The notes beneath the pieces were generated by a model. That model did not search any database, was not told the origin of the DNA, and saw nothing but the letters and a program-made list of their open reading frames with translations. From Limisoma sp963601185 (GTDB lineage Bacteria > Bacteroidota > Bacteroidia > Bacteroidales > Muribaculaceae): a stretch of DNA of 64,000 bases. Location of the stretch: NCBI GenBank assembly GCA_963601185.1, contig CAVCEE010000013.1:1-64000 (forward strand), given 5' to 3'. The position numbers and the translations under genes are program-made. Below, piece by piece: positions 34,154-43,365 of this stretch (positions are counted from its first letter, which is position 1; the number at the start of each line of letters is the position of its first letter).

Positions 34154-35269
34154 TTATTTGATTCTTTTACCATTTTTGAATTCCACGATAAATGCGTCTT
34201 CATACATCTGCTGAACTCTCTCCAACGACTTCTCCGCTTGCTTTTTGTCGGTTGTCGGGAAAGCGGTGTACTTGTACCAATTGCCGTCTTTGTATGAATC
34301 AACGCCATCCAATCCCTTGAATGCTTTCGACGACGAAGGCAGTTGCTTCGCGCTCGAAAGGAACTGTATCCTATATTCTGTTTTATTGCCAGATGCAGTA
34401 GTTGCCGATGATGCCGCTGTTTTCGTCTGCGGCTCGGCTTTTGTTTTTGTCGTTGACTTCCGAGGCTTCAGATTTTCCGACTTGCCGTTATAGTAGTCAA
34501 CGCTCTCTTTGTATTTGCAGAATGCATTATAAATCGACTCTGCCAATTTCTTTTGTCCGCTTTCCGATGCCAACAGGTTTTCCTGAGTAGGATTGCAGAT
34601 GAAATCCAATTCCACCAAAACCGCCGGCATACTAGTTTTTGCAAGTACCCAAAAGCCTGCCTGACGCACACCCTTATCTACTTGCCCACATTTTTTGAAC
34701 TCCTTCTGCACCAATGACGCAAAATCCACGCTTTGCTCAAGGTGCTTGCTTTGATTCAGTTCAAATATGATGTAGGACTCCTGCGAATTAGGGTCAAAAC
34801 CTTGGTATTTCGCCGAATAGTTGTCCTCCAACTCAATCACGGAATTTTCACGCTTGGCTACCTCAAGGTTTTCATTTGAGCGGTGCAAACCGAGAGTATA
34901 GGTTTCCGAACCGGCAACAATGTAGCGACTCGGAGATTTTTTGTCGACTGAATTGGTGTGGATTGAGACGAACAAATCACCCTTTACGCGGTTGGCAATA
35001 TTTGCACGCTCCTGCAACGAGACGAAAGTGTCGTCATCACGCGTGAACACGACCTTGACGTTGTCACAGTTTTTCTTGACAAGATTGCCGAACTTGAGAG
35101 CGACGCCGAGGTTTATGTCTTTCTCCTTGGCGTAATCTCCAACAGCACCCACATCCTTGCCTCCATGCCCGGCATCAATGACCAGCACGAAATCTTTTGC
35201 AGAGCCAATCCCAAACGACAGCACTGCAAACATTACTGTGAATATGATTTTTCGAAATACGGATTTCAT
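34154..35269 (-). CDS. N-acetylmuramoyl-L-alanine amidase with C-terminal SPOR-like domain
   Basis: About 371 residues. Signal peptide (about 1-24, ending IGSAKD). Amidase_3 catalytic domain (about 27-245) with the Zn ligands in DAGHGGKDVGA and SIHTNS and the catalytic Glu in AVLVELDFICN. Low-complexity Thr/Ala/Ser linker (about 260-295). The C-terminal SPOR-like segment begins TEYRIQFLSSAKQLP and would target septal denuded glycan. Cuts the lactyl-amide bond of peptidoglycan, probably in daughter-cell separation. A TATTTTTG promoter lies 19 bases upstream. Confidence 0.92.
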   Translation of the reverse strand: MKSVFRKIIFTVMFAVLSFGIGSAKDFVLVIDAGHGGKDVGAVGDYAKEKDINLGVALKFGNLVKKNCDNVKVVFTRDDDTFVSLQERANIANRVKGDLFVSIHTNSVDKKSPSRYIVAGSETYTLGLHRSNENLEVAKRENSVIELEDNYSAKYQGFDPNSQESYIIFELNQSKHLEQSVDFASLVQKEFKKCGQVDKGVRQAGFWVLAKTSMPAVLVELDFICNPTQENLLASESGQKKLAESIYNAFCKYKESVDYYNGKSENLKPRKSTTKTKAEPQTKTAASSATTASGNKTEYRIQFLSSAKQLPSSSKAFKGLDGVDSYKDGNWYKYTAFPTTDKKQAEKSLERVQQMYEDAFIVEFKNGKRIK

Positions 35270-35287
35270 TTACTTTCAAAAACGCTA

Positions 35288-35295
35288 CAAAAATA
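35288..35295 (-). promoter_or_regulatory. Promoter -7 element of the amidase-MCE operon
   Basis: Minus-strand TATTTTTG, exact TAnnTTTG match, just upstream of the amidase start. Confidence 0.55.
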
Positions 35296-35410
35296 CGATT
35301 TTTTTGCCGAATCTTATAAATCATCGATTTGAATAAAATTTATCATTGGTTTTATTTCTCATTTTTGCCAATATCGATTAATTTTATCTTTTAATTGAAA
35401 TGTTTCAATC

Positions 35411-36385
35411 ATGACAAGAATTTCAAACTTCATATTTTCGGTTGCCACAACGTTGCTGATGCTTATTGCAAATTTGCAAGATTCAACAACTCAAGCGGTT
35501 ACAATTCATCGCTTCGATAAATTCATTTGCGACATAAGCAATGGCGACACTCTCGACATAATGAATCGAGCAGCCGAGCACAAGGCTGTCTACGACGGTT
35601 TTGTCGAACCGTTGCTCACTGATTCCACCTCGTCGGCAGATGTCAAATTGACAACTTTTGCGAACTTAAAAAACATAAAATTCTTTTATCCCGACGTTGC
35701 CGCCCGATTCCAGTCGCTCGATAGCCTACAACTTTGCCTCAATTCAGTCGACATCAATCTGCGCAACTACCTAAACTTCCAGATGCCAGACATCTACACC
35801 GTGGTTTCCCCCTATAACCAGTCAATCATTGCGCTCAACGACACAGCCATCGCCGTTGCACTGAACCAGTTTTTAGGCAGCGACTATCAGCCGTATTCGT
35901 ACTATGCTACCTACATCCGCAAGTTCAAGACACCAGCAAAAATACCGTATTCCATAGTTGAAGCGACTTTGAAAATCAAATATCCTTACGAGCCGCAAGA
36001 CTCTACTCTACTGGAACGGATAGTGTATGAAGGGATGATTGCCGCTGCAGCAAAAACAGTCATTTCCGACTTTTCCGAATGTATGTATTTCAACTATACC
36101 CCGGAACAAATCCAATGGGCTGATGCCCACAGTCAGGAAGTGCTCCAACTTGTTTTGGCACAATCACAGTCGAAGGGCGCTAACGTGAAGCGAGGATTTC
36201 TCGGCACCGCCCCTTTTTCCGCCGCCGTATCACCACAATCGCCGGGAGGCATAGGCAGGTGGATTGGACTAAAGATTGCCACCCAATATCTCAGCACCGG
36301 CAAAACAATTCGCGACTGTCTTGAACAGAAAGCATATCAATACAGTAACAAGATTTTAAAAACTTCAAAATACAATGGCAACTAA
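35411..36385 (+). CDS. GldB-like protein without a lipobox
   Basis: About 324 residues with a signal-like N-terminus. The body matches the GldB pattern: FLGSDYQPYSYYATYIRK, IVYEGMIAAAAKTVISDF, FNYTPEQIQWADAHSQEV and SPQSPGGIGRWIGLKIATQY. GldB is associated with Bacteroidota gliding and the type IX secretion machinery, and also occurs in non-gliding species with unknown function. Unlike flavobacterial GldB, no Cys sits at the end of the signal peptide, so lipidation is doubtful. Overlaps aroE by 11 bases. Confidence 0.72.
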   Translation: MTRISNFIFSVATTLLMLIANLQDSTTQAVTIHRFDKFICDISNGDTLDIMNRAAEHKAVYDGFVEPLLTDSTSSADVKLTTFANLKNIKFFYPDVAARFQSLDSLQLCLNSVDINLRNYLNFQMPDIYTVVSPYNQSIIALNDTAIAVALNQFLGSDYQPYSYYATYIRKFKTPAKIPYSIVEATLKIKYPYEPQDSTLLERIVYEGMIAAAAKTVISDFSECMYFNYTPEQIQWADAHSQEVLQLVLAQSQSKGANVKRGFLGTAPFSAAVSPQSPGGIGRWIGLKIATQYLSTGKTIRDCLEQKAYQYSNKILKTSKYNGN

Positions 36386-37118
36386 GACTTTCGGACTAAT
36401 CGGCTACCCTCTCGGGCATTCATTCTCAAGAAAATTCTTCACCGAAAAATTCGCGAATGAGGGTATTGATGCAGAATACCTGAATTTCGAGATTCCTGAT
36501 TTGACAAATCTGGATGAGATATTCAGCAACCCTCAGATTTGCGGTTTGAATGTAACCCTCCCCTACAAGCAGGATATTATGCCACGACTTGACGCCATCA
36601 ACCCCGACGCAGAGGCTATCGGCTCTGTGAATGTGATAAAATTCCATCGGGAAAGCGGGAAATACACTACAACAGGCTACAATACCGACATCATCGGCTT
36701 TCACGACTCCATTGCGCCACACCTGACTGGCGTTCACACAACGGCATTGATTCTCGGCACAGGAGGAGCGTCGAAGGCAGTTGCCCATTGCTTCAAGAAG
36801 ATGGGCATTGAGTTTTCCTTTGTGTCACGCAGTGCCGGCAATAACAGAATCACATACGACGAGTTGAACGACGAGGTTATAAAAAGCCACAAAATCATTG
36901 TAAACGCCACCCCATTGGGTATGTATCCCAAAGTTGATGCCTGTCCGGAAATCCCATACGAGGCAATTAATGCTGAGCACATTTGCTTTGACCTGACCTA
37001 CAATCCGGAGGAGACTCTGTTTATGCGCAAAGCGAAGCAATATGGAGCAGACACCGTCAATGGCATGGAGATGCTAATAGGACAAGCGTTGGCTGCCTGG
37101 AAAATATGGAATGACTAA
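36375..37118 (+). CDS. aroE: Shikimate dehydrogenase (NADP+)
   Basis: About 247 residues. Reduces 3-dehydroshikimate to shikimate in aromatic amino-acid synthesis. Motifs: the substrate site GYPLGHSFS, NVTLPYK with the catalytic Lys, the NADP loop LGTGGASKAVAHCF, and the C-terminal NGMEMLIGQALAAW. Slightly short but complete. It overlaps both neighbours, with 11 bases at its start and 8 at its end. Confidence 0.94.
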   Translation: MATKTFGLIGYPLGHSFSRKFFTEKFANEGIDAEYLNFEIPDLTNLDEIFSNPQICGLNVTLPYKQDIMPRLDAINPDAEAIGSVNVIKFHRESGKYTTTGYNTDIIGFHDSIAPHLTGVHTTALILGTGGASKAVAHCFKKMGIEFSFVSRSAGNNRITYDELNDEVIKSHKIIVNATPLGMYPKVDACPEIPYEAINAEHICFDLTYNPEETLFMRKAKQYGADTVNGMEMLIGQALAAWKIWND

Positions 37119-39132
37119 ACAGTCCCTATCGTTAGCACCAGTGCCGTTTGTCAGAATTGCCGTGCCTTTTGCCATCGGCATTCTGACGTTTGACTTATGC
37201 CCTGCCGCTTTTGCGCCATTTTCAATCTTAGCCATCGCCGCCGGTTGCGCCGTATCGATGATTTTCATACGGAAAAGTTACCGCAACAATTCTTGGCACT
37301 ATTGTTTCAACGCTATGGCATTCTGCCTGGTGCTGGCTGTCGGGTGGTGGTGTGCCTCCCTAAGAGCCGTAAAGCCTCTGCCAGACAATGCTATTTCGCG
37401 CGAGATGACATTCCCTTGCGAGGTTGAGGAAATCAATCAGAAAGATGCCTCAACCGAGGTTATAGGCACTGCCACCGTAGCCTCAACACAACAGCTCATA
37501 AAGGTTTCAATCGTTGGCAACGACTACCATTTGCGCATCGGTGATGTGATTGCCATATACTCTCGCATAAAGAGAATCGAAAATCTACCCAACTCAGATT
37601 TCGACTATGAATCATTTATGAGCCGACAAGGCATCATCTATGAGTGCAATGTTGACAAGGGGGAATATTCTCTTCTGAAACACAATGACAATTTATCCTA
37701 TCGGGCAGACTGCGTCAAGCGGAGAATAATCCAGTTGATACGTCTTTCCGGCATCCAGTCAAGTAGTGCGGATTTGGCTATCGTATTTTGTACCGGCGAC
37801 CGCCGGTATATGGCAAACGAAGCGAAACAGGCATTTTCCGATTCTGGCGTGGCTCATATTTTGGCAGTAAGTGGACTGCACATCGGCATCATCATCTGCA
37901 TTCTATCCTTCCTCTTTTACCCGATGAGCCATCCTCGGTTCAGAATATTCAAATCCGTACTGATGCTGACAAGCATCTGGGGATATGTGTTTTTCACTGG
38001 CCTACCCACATCCGCCATCCGCGCCGCCATAATGGCTACTTTCGTAATTGCAGCAAAAGATTTGCTGCAGAAGCATTCGTCGGTCAACGCATTTGCAGCA
38101 TCGGCGTTCTTCATTCTGCTATTCTCTCCAGAGGCTCTTTTTGATGTCGGATTCCAACTGAGTTTCCTTTCCGTACTCGGCATACTCCTGTGGTCTGCCC
38201 AGATTGCATCCATCACCCCGGCAAAGAACAAGATACTGCGATACCTTTTGGCATCCATCTCAGTTACGGTCGCTGCACAGTTGGCAACTGCGCCAACGGT
38301 AATTCATTATTTCCAGTCGTTCCCAACGGGATTTTTCATTGCCAACATTTTCATTATTCCAGTTCTTCCCGTATTCTTTTTCGCCACAATAATCGCCATA
38401 GCATTAGCCGCCATCGGCTACAAATTCGGATTGCTCAACATCACGATTGACTGGCTGTACAACTTCATTTCCTATGTTGCATCAATATCCCAAACGTGGC
38501 TTCCGGCAATAAAACCAATTTGGATTAGTGCCGCCACTGCGATTTTTGCGACTCTTACGGTTTTCGGGTTCGGCATATCTCTGCGATTCAAGGTTGTCAA
38601 AGCATACCATCTTTTACCGGCAGTCCTCTTGTCGGCATTCATAATATCATTGTTTACGGAACATTCATCTCGGAGATCGTCACAATGTTTCATCGCTGAA
38701 AGTTACGGGGCAACAAACCTTGTTGTCTACCGCAACGAATGCCTTTATCTGCTCAATTCGCTCAACGATACAATTTTGTGCAACGAGTTTTTAGAGCATT
38801 CTTCTACATTTCTCGCAAAGAAACACATCCGTTCCGTCATCAAACCGACTACCGAAATCAACGGTAACGGATTTTATCTGACATACCCATTTGCATACAT
38901 TGACGGCAAGACTTATTTGTTTCTTAAAGGCAACTACAAACGGCTGCACAAGAAAGGACGCCCGATAAAGGTTGATTACGCCATTTTCACGCGGCGGTTC
39001 TACAACCAAATTCCAGACTTGCCGGACTATGTGATTGCTGACACATTGGTTTTTCCTCACGAGATTTATTCATCACGGCGCGACACATTAATCAACTATG
39101 CCAAACGCCATCGCATACCATTCAAAGAATAG
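37111..39132 (+). CDS. ComEC/Rec2-family DNA-uptake channel protein
   Basis: About 673 residues. N-terminal membrane segments, a DUF4131-like region (about 60-170), then the Competence domain with AHILAVSGLHIGIIICILS (about 248) and many further membrane helices. In naturally competent bacteria ComEC carries single-stranded DNA across the inner membrane. The metallo-beta-lactamase domain common at the C-terminus elsewhere is absent; the last 180 residues lack an HxHxDH motif. This short form is common in Bacteroidota. Overlaps aroE by 8 bases. The stop is three bases from that of the convergent nlpC-like gene. Confidence 0.86.
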   Translation: MTKQSLSLAPVPFVRIAVPFAIGILTFDLCPAAFAPFSILAIAAGCAVSMIFIRKSYRNNSWHYCFNAMAFCLVLAVGWWCASLRAVKPLPDNAISREMTFPCEVEEINQKDASTEVIGTATVASTQQLIKVSIVGNDYHLRIGDVIAIYSRIKRIENLPNSDFDYESFMSRQGIIYECNVDKGEYSLLKHNDNLSYRADCVKRRIIQLIRLSGIQSSSADLAIVFCTGDRRYMANEAKQAFSDSGVAHILAVSGLHIGIIICILSFLFYPMSHPRFRIFKSVLMLTSIWGYVFFTGLPTSAIRAAIMATFVIAAKDLLQKHSSVNAFAASAFFILLFSPEALFDVGFQLSFLSVLGILLWSAQIASITPAKNKILRYLLASISVTVAAQLATAPTVIHYFQSFPTGFFIANIFIIPVLPVFFFATIIAIALAAIGYKFGLLNITIDWLYNFISYVASISQTWLPAIKPIWISAATAIFATLTVFGFGISLRFKVVKAYHLLPAVLLSAFIISLFTEHSSRRSSQCFIAESYGATNLVVYRNECLYLLNSLNDTILCNEFLEHSSTFLAKKHIRSVIKPTTEINGNGFYLTYPFAYIDGKTYLFLKGNYKRLHKKGRPIKVDYAIFTRRFYNQIPDLPDYVIADTLVFPHEIYSSRRDTLINYAKRHRIPFKE

Positions 39133-39135
39133 TGT

Positions 39136-39696
39136 CTATTTAACCCTACCGGCGCAAATAAAGGTGCGTTGATAATATCTCTCCTGCATACTGCTCACTA
39201 TAACGCCCTTGCTCGACGATGCGTGGATAAACTTGTCTTCCTTCAGAAAAATGCCTACATGGTTGATTTTCGACCCGCCACCAGTGCTGAAAAACACCAA
39301 ATCGCCTGGCTTGAGTTTCGACTGCGAAATCTCATCGCAGTTCTTGTACATAATTTGTGCAGAGTTTCGCTGCAACTGTTTTCCATACACTGCCAGATAT
39401 ATTTGCCCGACAAGTCCCGAGCAGTCACATCCGCTATGGGTGTTGCCAGCATACTTATATGGCGTTCCGAGCCATTTTGCCGACTCCTCATAGAGCGGAA
39501 TGTTCTGATTGTCGCTCTTCCCTATTGAAATGCCAAGTTGCTGCGACAGTTTGTCGTAGCGAACCGGTGGTCGGGAGGGCTGAATAGTCTCCGTTGTCGA
39601 ACTCTCCGTTGACGGTTGCTTCTTCGACGAATGGCAACTTGCAAGTATGAGTACGGACAATCCCAGTGCCAATATGTATAAGGTTAACCTTTTCAT
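39136..39696 (-). CDS. NlpC/P60 family peptidoglycan hydrolase lipoprotein
   Basis: About 186 residues. Lipoprotein signal with LASC lipobox (Cys about 21), then a Ser/Thr-rich tether. The C40 peptidase domain has the catalytic Cys in GCDCSGLVG, the catalytic His in INHVGIFL, and a closing FIHASSSKGV. Cleaves stem peptides of peptidoglycan, probably at the outer membrane. The ATG directly follows the T tract of a strong hairpin terminator (39704-39743), an unusual arrangement. Confidence 0.9.
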   Translation of the reverse strand: MKRLTLYILALGLSVLILASCHSSKKQPSTESSTTETIQPSRPPVRYDKLSQQLGISIGKSDNQNIPLYEESAKWLGTPYKYAGNTHSGCDCSGLVGQIYLAVYGKQLQRNSAQIMYKNCDEISQSKLKPGDLVFFSTGGGSKINHVGIFLKEDKFIHASSSKGVIVSSMQERYYQRTFICAGRVK

Positions 39697-39703
39697 AAAA
39701 AAG

Positions 39704-39743
39704 AACGAAGGGATAGGGCTATTGCTACACCCTATCCCTCGTT
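39704..39743 (-). terminator. Intrinsic terminator after the DUF5606 gene, abutting the nlpC-like start codon
   Basis: 14-bp stem with one bulged base: 39704-39718 with 39730-39743, loop about 11, followed on the minus strand by TTCTTTTTT. The last T is immediately before the ATG of the nlpC-like gene at 39696. Confidence 0.82.
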
Positions 39744-39757
39744 GTATTGTTGTTAAT

Positions 39758-40195
39758 TTACTTAGATTCTTCTTTCACTTCTTCCTCTGTGGCTTCTTCT
39801 TTCTTTTCAGGTTTCTGAAATTCAGTGTAGCCAGCATCCACGAGGGCATTGTACCAAGAAATCACTTTCTTGATGTCTGTGTTGTAGACACGCTCACGGT
39901 CATAGGTCGGGAGCACTTCTGCAAAGAATTTTTCAAGTGCTGCGTCAGTCTTGTAGTCTGCCGCGTTCAACTTGCCGCCGTTTTTGTCGTAGATTGTCTG
40001 GAACACTTGACCCAATGGCACTTCTTCCTCATCGGTGTAGATTGCAATATCACCGAGCGACACGATTTTGTCGTGTGCATAGGCTGGTGTACGCTTTTTT
40101 GCTGTCAAGGATTCTACGATAAGCATATTCTTGCCTTGTGATACCAATTTAAACAGGCCCGGCTTGCCGGATATGCATAGAATGTTTTTAATCAT
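39758..40195 (-). CDS. DUF5606 conserved Bacteroidota protein
   Basis: About 145 residues, cytoplasmic. It starts MIKNILCISGKPGLFKLVSQ, the signature of DUF5606, and continues with IVESLTAKKR. It ends in a Lys/Glu-rich tail (about 128-145). Function unknown; conserved across Bacteroidota, often next to envelope or coenzyme A genes. Here it is the last gene of ybbR-coaE-DUF5606 and is followed by a terminator. Confidence 0.82.
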   Translation of the reverse strand: MIKNILCISGKPGLFKLVSQGKNMLIVESLTAKKRTPAYAHDKIVSLGDIAIYTDEEEVPLGQVFQTIYDKNGGKLNAADYKTDAALEKFFAEVLPTYDRERVYNTDIKKVISWYNALVDAGYTEFQKPEKKEEATEEEVKEESK

Positions 40196-40206
40196 AATTT
40201 TCTTAT

Positions 40207-40776
40207 TTAATTGTTATTCAATAATTTCATTACTTGAACCATTATTGGATGGTCGCCATAATTACAAATAGTCTTGGTTGGGCATGCAAACTGCAATTCC
40301 GATGCTTGACTTTCAATACGCTGCCGCACCTCGCCTTCAGAGAGTCCGTTCCTGGCAATTACACGCTTTATGCGTACATCGACAGGAGCATCTACAATCC
40401 AGACCTCATCAACGAGTGCGTCTACCCCACTTTCCCTCAGTATAGCCGTTTCCACAAACACGCAATCTGTTGTTTGGGATTCTGTCCATTGGCGGATGTC
40501 GTCAAACACCACCGGGTGGACAATGGAGTTGAGTTTGTTCAATTTCTCAGCATTGCCAAACACAGCGTTCGCCAATACTGACTTTTGAATGACGCCATCT
40601 GCAACCACGGCATCGCCGAAAGCATCGCACAAACGGTTCTTTATCTCTGCACTTTCTGCCATCAGCCGCTTTGCTCGGCTATCACAGTCGTAGACTGGAT
40701 AACCGGCTATGCGCAAAAGCCGTGAAACCACACTCTTGCCGCTACCGATACCGCCTGTAATCGCAACAACCTTCAT
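40207..40776 (-). CDS. coaE: Dephospho-CoA kinase
   Basis: About 189 residues. Phosphorylates dephospho-CoA in the last step of coenzyme A synthesis. P-loop ITGGIGSGKSVVS at the N-terminus, YDCDSRAKRLM near 30, VWIVDAPVDVRIKRV near 128, and a lid with RQRIESQ. Length is normal. Four bases after ybbR and 11 bases before DUF5606, so co-transcription is likely. Another coenzyme A gene, coaBC, is about 6 kb away. Confidence 0.93.
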   Translation of the reverse strand: MKVVAITGGIGSGKSVVSRLLRIAGYPVYDCDSRAKRLMAESAEIKNRLCDAFGDAVVADGVIQKSVLANAVFGNAEKLNKLNSIVHPVVFDDIRQWTESQTTDCVFVETAILRESGVDALVDEVWIVDAPVDVRIKRVIARNGLSEGEVRQRIESQASELQFACPTKTICNYGDHPIMVQVMKLLNNN

Positions 40777-40780
40777 AGCA

Positions 40781-41737
40781 TCACTCGATTATGTATTCAA
40801 CACTGTCTATCGGAAGACTGATGTTGTGGCAAATGTCGGATTTCCCAATGCGGACAGGGATTTTCTTTGCCGACGATTTGATGTCATTGTAGTCCACATA
40901 GACCGTTGGATGATTGCCTACATTCTTATTGTAGGAACTGAGAGGCAACAGGTACGACACTTTCACCGTTGCCGGGAACACTACCAGATGCTCACCCTTC
41001 GGGCAGTTCACAATAGCGATTGTAGTCTCCTGTTCTTTGTTGACCAACGGCTCAACCGGTATTGAAACGACAATCGAATCCGGCACGAATTTCACATCCG
41101 ACCGCTTCACAAGAGCCACCTTAACGGATGTGCGCTCCTTCAAATTGTGTCGCACGATTTTCTCCGTAACCACTGACTCAATCTCATTGAGTTGGTCTGC
41201 ACCGCCGTAGACAGTCACTCTCGACGGAGAGACAACAACCGAGCCGTTTACAACATACTGCATATCGGCTGAGATGTCACCGTTCACACGTATAGCAACT
41301 TTCTTCCCGGGGAGTGTCGTGTATTTCAGCGACAACTGTTCGGGACTGAACGTTTCAAGACTCGCATCCTTGCCAAAGGCATCGCGGAGCAATTCGTCCA
41401 TATTCTGTTTCGTTATCACAAAATTACCTTTACCGTCGGCATAAGTCGAGAACTTTGCTTGAATCTCTGGCACTGCCCCAACCATATAGCGCACGAAAGC
41501 ATATCCCTTGTTTTTCACCGATACATCCAGATATTTAGGACAGTCGGTAATCATAGTCGTCCCTTCGGGAATGTCATCAATCGTAAATTTCACCTTGTAG
41601 TGCGTCTGGATTGAATTTCCCAAAGTAAGGATAGCCCAAAAGGCTGCAGAGATAACCACAAACAGCAGATACAACAACACATCCCTTCCTCTTGAAGAAG
41701 AAAGAAACTGTTTGATGTTGTCATACCATTTTTTCAT
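40781..41737 (-). CDS. YbbR-domain membrane protein
   Basis: About 318 residues. One membrane helix (about 18-40: DVLLYLLFVVISAAFWAIL), then beta-rich YbbR-like repeats outside the membrane with VSPSRVTVYGGADQLNEIES, a typical YbbR hallmark. YbbR (CdaR) regulates the diadenylate cyclase in Firmicutes. No cyclase gene is in this window. First gene of a three-gene operon with coaE. Confidence 0.82.
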   Translation of the reverse strand: MKKWYDNIKQFLSSSRGRDVLLYLLFVVISAAFWAILTLGNSIQTHYKVKFTIDDIPEGTTMITDCPKYLDVSVKNKGYAFVRYMVGAVPEIQAKFSTYADGKGNFVITKQNMDELLRDAFGKDASLETFSPEQLSLKYTTLPGKKVAIRVNGDISADMQYVVNGSVVVSPSRVTVYGGADQLNEIESVVTEKIVRHNLKERTSVKVALVKRSDVKFVPDSIVVSIPVEPLVNKEQETTIAIVNCPKGEHLVVFPATVKVSYLLPLSSYNKNVGNHPTVYVDYNDIKSSAKKIPVRIGKSDICHNISLPIDSVEYIIE

Positions 41738-41774
41738 CTGTTGCTATAGAATTGCTCTGTACTAAAAAAGAGAA

Positions 41775-41810
41775 AGCCATTCTCCAAACCGCAATGTCCA
41801 GTGAATGGCT
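41775..41810 (-). terminator. Intrinsic terminator after yajC
   Basis: 8-bp stem AGCCATTC (41775-41782) / GAATGGCT (41803-41810) with a 20-base loop, followed on the minus strand by a T-rich tract (TTCTCTTTTTT). Confidence 0.6.
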
Positions 41811-41830
41811 CTAAATCTCCTAAACTTTTA

Positions 41831-42145
41831 TTATTTTGCTTGTTGTGCAGCCTCAGGAGAAGGATAAACAGAACCCTTGTCAATGCTGATTTTCACGCCA
41901 TCGGCAATTTCAAGCACGAAATGGTTTTCCTTTACTTCCTTGACTACGCCATAGATACCGCCGGCTGTGATTACCTTGGAATCTTTCTGGATGCCTTCAC
42001 GGAATTTCTTGATTTCTTTCTGTTTTTTGTTTTGCGGACGAATCATAAAGAAATAGAAAACCGCGATAAGTACTACAATCATCACAATAGAAGTGAGCCC
42101 ACTTCCTTGAGCCTGATCTGCAAGAAGAATTGAATTTAATAACAT
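41831..42145 (-). CDS. yajC: Preprotein translocase subunit YajC
   Basis: About 104 residues. A single membrane helix (about 18-38: IVMIVVLIAVFYFFMIRPQ), then RPQNKKQKEIKKFREGIQKD and the ITAGGIYGVVKEV beta region typical of YajC. Accessory protein of the Sec translocon with SecDF. It has a leader of about 100 bases from a TATCTTTG promoter element. Confidence 0.93.
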   Translation of the reverse strand: MLLNSILLADQAQGSGLTSIVMIVVLIAVFYFFMIRPQNKKQKEIKKFREGIQKDSKVITAGGIYGVVKEVKENHFVLEIADGVKISIDKGSVYPSPEAAQQAK

Positions 42146-42245
42146 ATTCTCTAAATTTTAATTATTCAATTAATAATTGTTTGCTATAGACTGAGCATCT
42201 TTAACAATTAATTGGATTTTGCCGTCAAGACGCACATCTATTGCT

Positions 42246-42253
42246 CAAAGATA
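42246..42253 (-). promoter_or_regulatory. Promoter -7 element of yajC
   Basis: Minus-strand TATCTTTG, exact TAnnTTTG match, about 100 bases upstream of the start codon. No -33 TTG, only a run of T at the proper distance. Confidence 0.45.
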
Positions 42254-42330
42254 GTGTAAATCACGAGAAGAAAAAAGAAACCAGTCTATTTTTTTCTTCC
42301 GAAATATATCCTATTCTTCAGTAATGACGG

Positions 42331-43260
42331 TTAATTTTTCGTCAGCAAACCGTCTTTCTTGAGGCTAACGATGATTGCATTCAAAATACCGTTGACAAAT
42401 TGTCCGCTCTTCTGGGTGCTGTAGTATTTTGCGATCTCGATATATTCGTTTAATGTAACTCTTGTCGGAACAGACGGAACGTTTTCAACCTCGGCAATCG
42501 CAACAAGCAGGATTACAACATCCATAAATGCCAAGCGATCCACATCCCACGACTCCTTCTTGACGAAACGCTCAATCAGTTCCATGTATTCGTCCTGGTT
42601 GTCGACAGCACAACGGAACAGTTTTTCGCCAAACCGGCGGTCTTCATCATCCTTGAATTGCGGCAAGAGTTCATCGTAGTCCTCATCCGCGAATTTCTTT
42701 ATGGTTTTAAGTACAAAAGTACCGATTGTTTCAAGGTCATCATTCCAGTAGACCGACTTTTCTTCAAGCACATCGAGAAGGTTGTCGTCAACGAGGACTA
42801 TGTGGCGCATAACCTCACGCCAAAATTCGCAATCGGCGGCAAGAGTTTGGTCGTCTGCTTCGATGTATTCTTTATAGATTTCAGAATCGAGGATTTTGTC
42901 CAAGGTCAACCGCAAATAGATATCCTTGTCGTCCCACGACAACGGCAACTCCTTCAGATACTCCTTGAGCATCTCGTTGTTGCGCAATTTCTCAATAAAC
43001 AGATTATTGACAAGTTTCGTGTTAGGATTCAAATCATTTTCATCCGGAAGATACTTGTTGCGGGCGTTGTCAATGCGTTGTGCCTGCAAATCAGTCAATG
43101 CGATAGGTAAAATCAACAGATAGTGATATAATTCATACGCCTTATCCATACTCTGCGACAATGTTTTGATTGCTTCGCTCAATTTCATATCGTTTTTCGT
43201 GAGCAGATATGAATAAACCATTTGCACGACTTTGATTCTGATCAGAATTCTATTTATCAT
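42331..43260 (-). CDS. nusB: Transcription antitermination factor NusB (long Bacteroidota form)
   Basis: About 309 residues, twice the usual size. The N-terminal half is lineage-specific and helical (MINRILIRIKVVQMVYSYLL). The C-terminal part carries the NusB fold with DVDRLAFMDVVILLVAIAEV, VTLNEYIEIAKYYST and FVNGILNAI. Binds boxA RNA with NusE in rRNA antitermination. The promoter lies within and just beyond the 3' end of the upstream rlmB gene. Confidence 0.9.
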   Translation of the reverse strand: MINRILIRIKVVQMVYSYLLTKNDMKLSEAIKTLSQSMDKAYELYHYLLILPIALTDLQAQRIDNARNKYLPDENDLNPNTKLVNNLFIEKLRNNEMLKEYLKELPLSWDDKDIYLRLTLDKILDSEIYKEYIEADDQTLAADCEFWREVMRHIVLVDDNLLDVLEEKSVYWNDDLETIGTFVLKTIKKFADEDYDELLPQFKDDEDRRFGEKLFRCAVDNQDEYMELIERFVKKESWDVDRLAFMDVVILLVAIAEVENVPSVPTRVTLNEYIEIAKYYSTQKSGQFVNGILNAIIVSLKKDGLLTKN

Positions 43261-43334
43261 CTTGTCTATTTATTTGAATATACTTTAAAAACGGCAGTCT
43301 CTTCTGCCAATAATGTGCTTATTAAAAGATTGTG

Positions 43335-43365
43335 CAAAGATACCGATTTTCTCGCTATCATCAAA
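43335..43365 (-). promoter_or_regulatory. nusB promoter overlapping the end of rlmB
   Basis: Minus strand: TTTG at 43362-43365, 19 bases, TATCTTTG at 43335-43342. The -33 element lies inside the last codons of rlmB. Confidence 0.6.

Noticed and set aside
38600..39132. ComEC truncated by frameshift
   Set aside because: The end lacks a metallo-beta-lactamase domain, but the frame is clean to the stop and the short form is usual in Bacteroidota.
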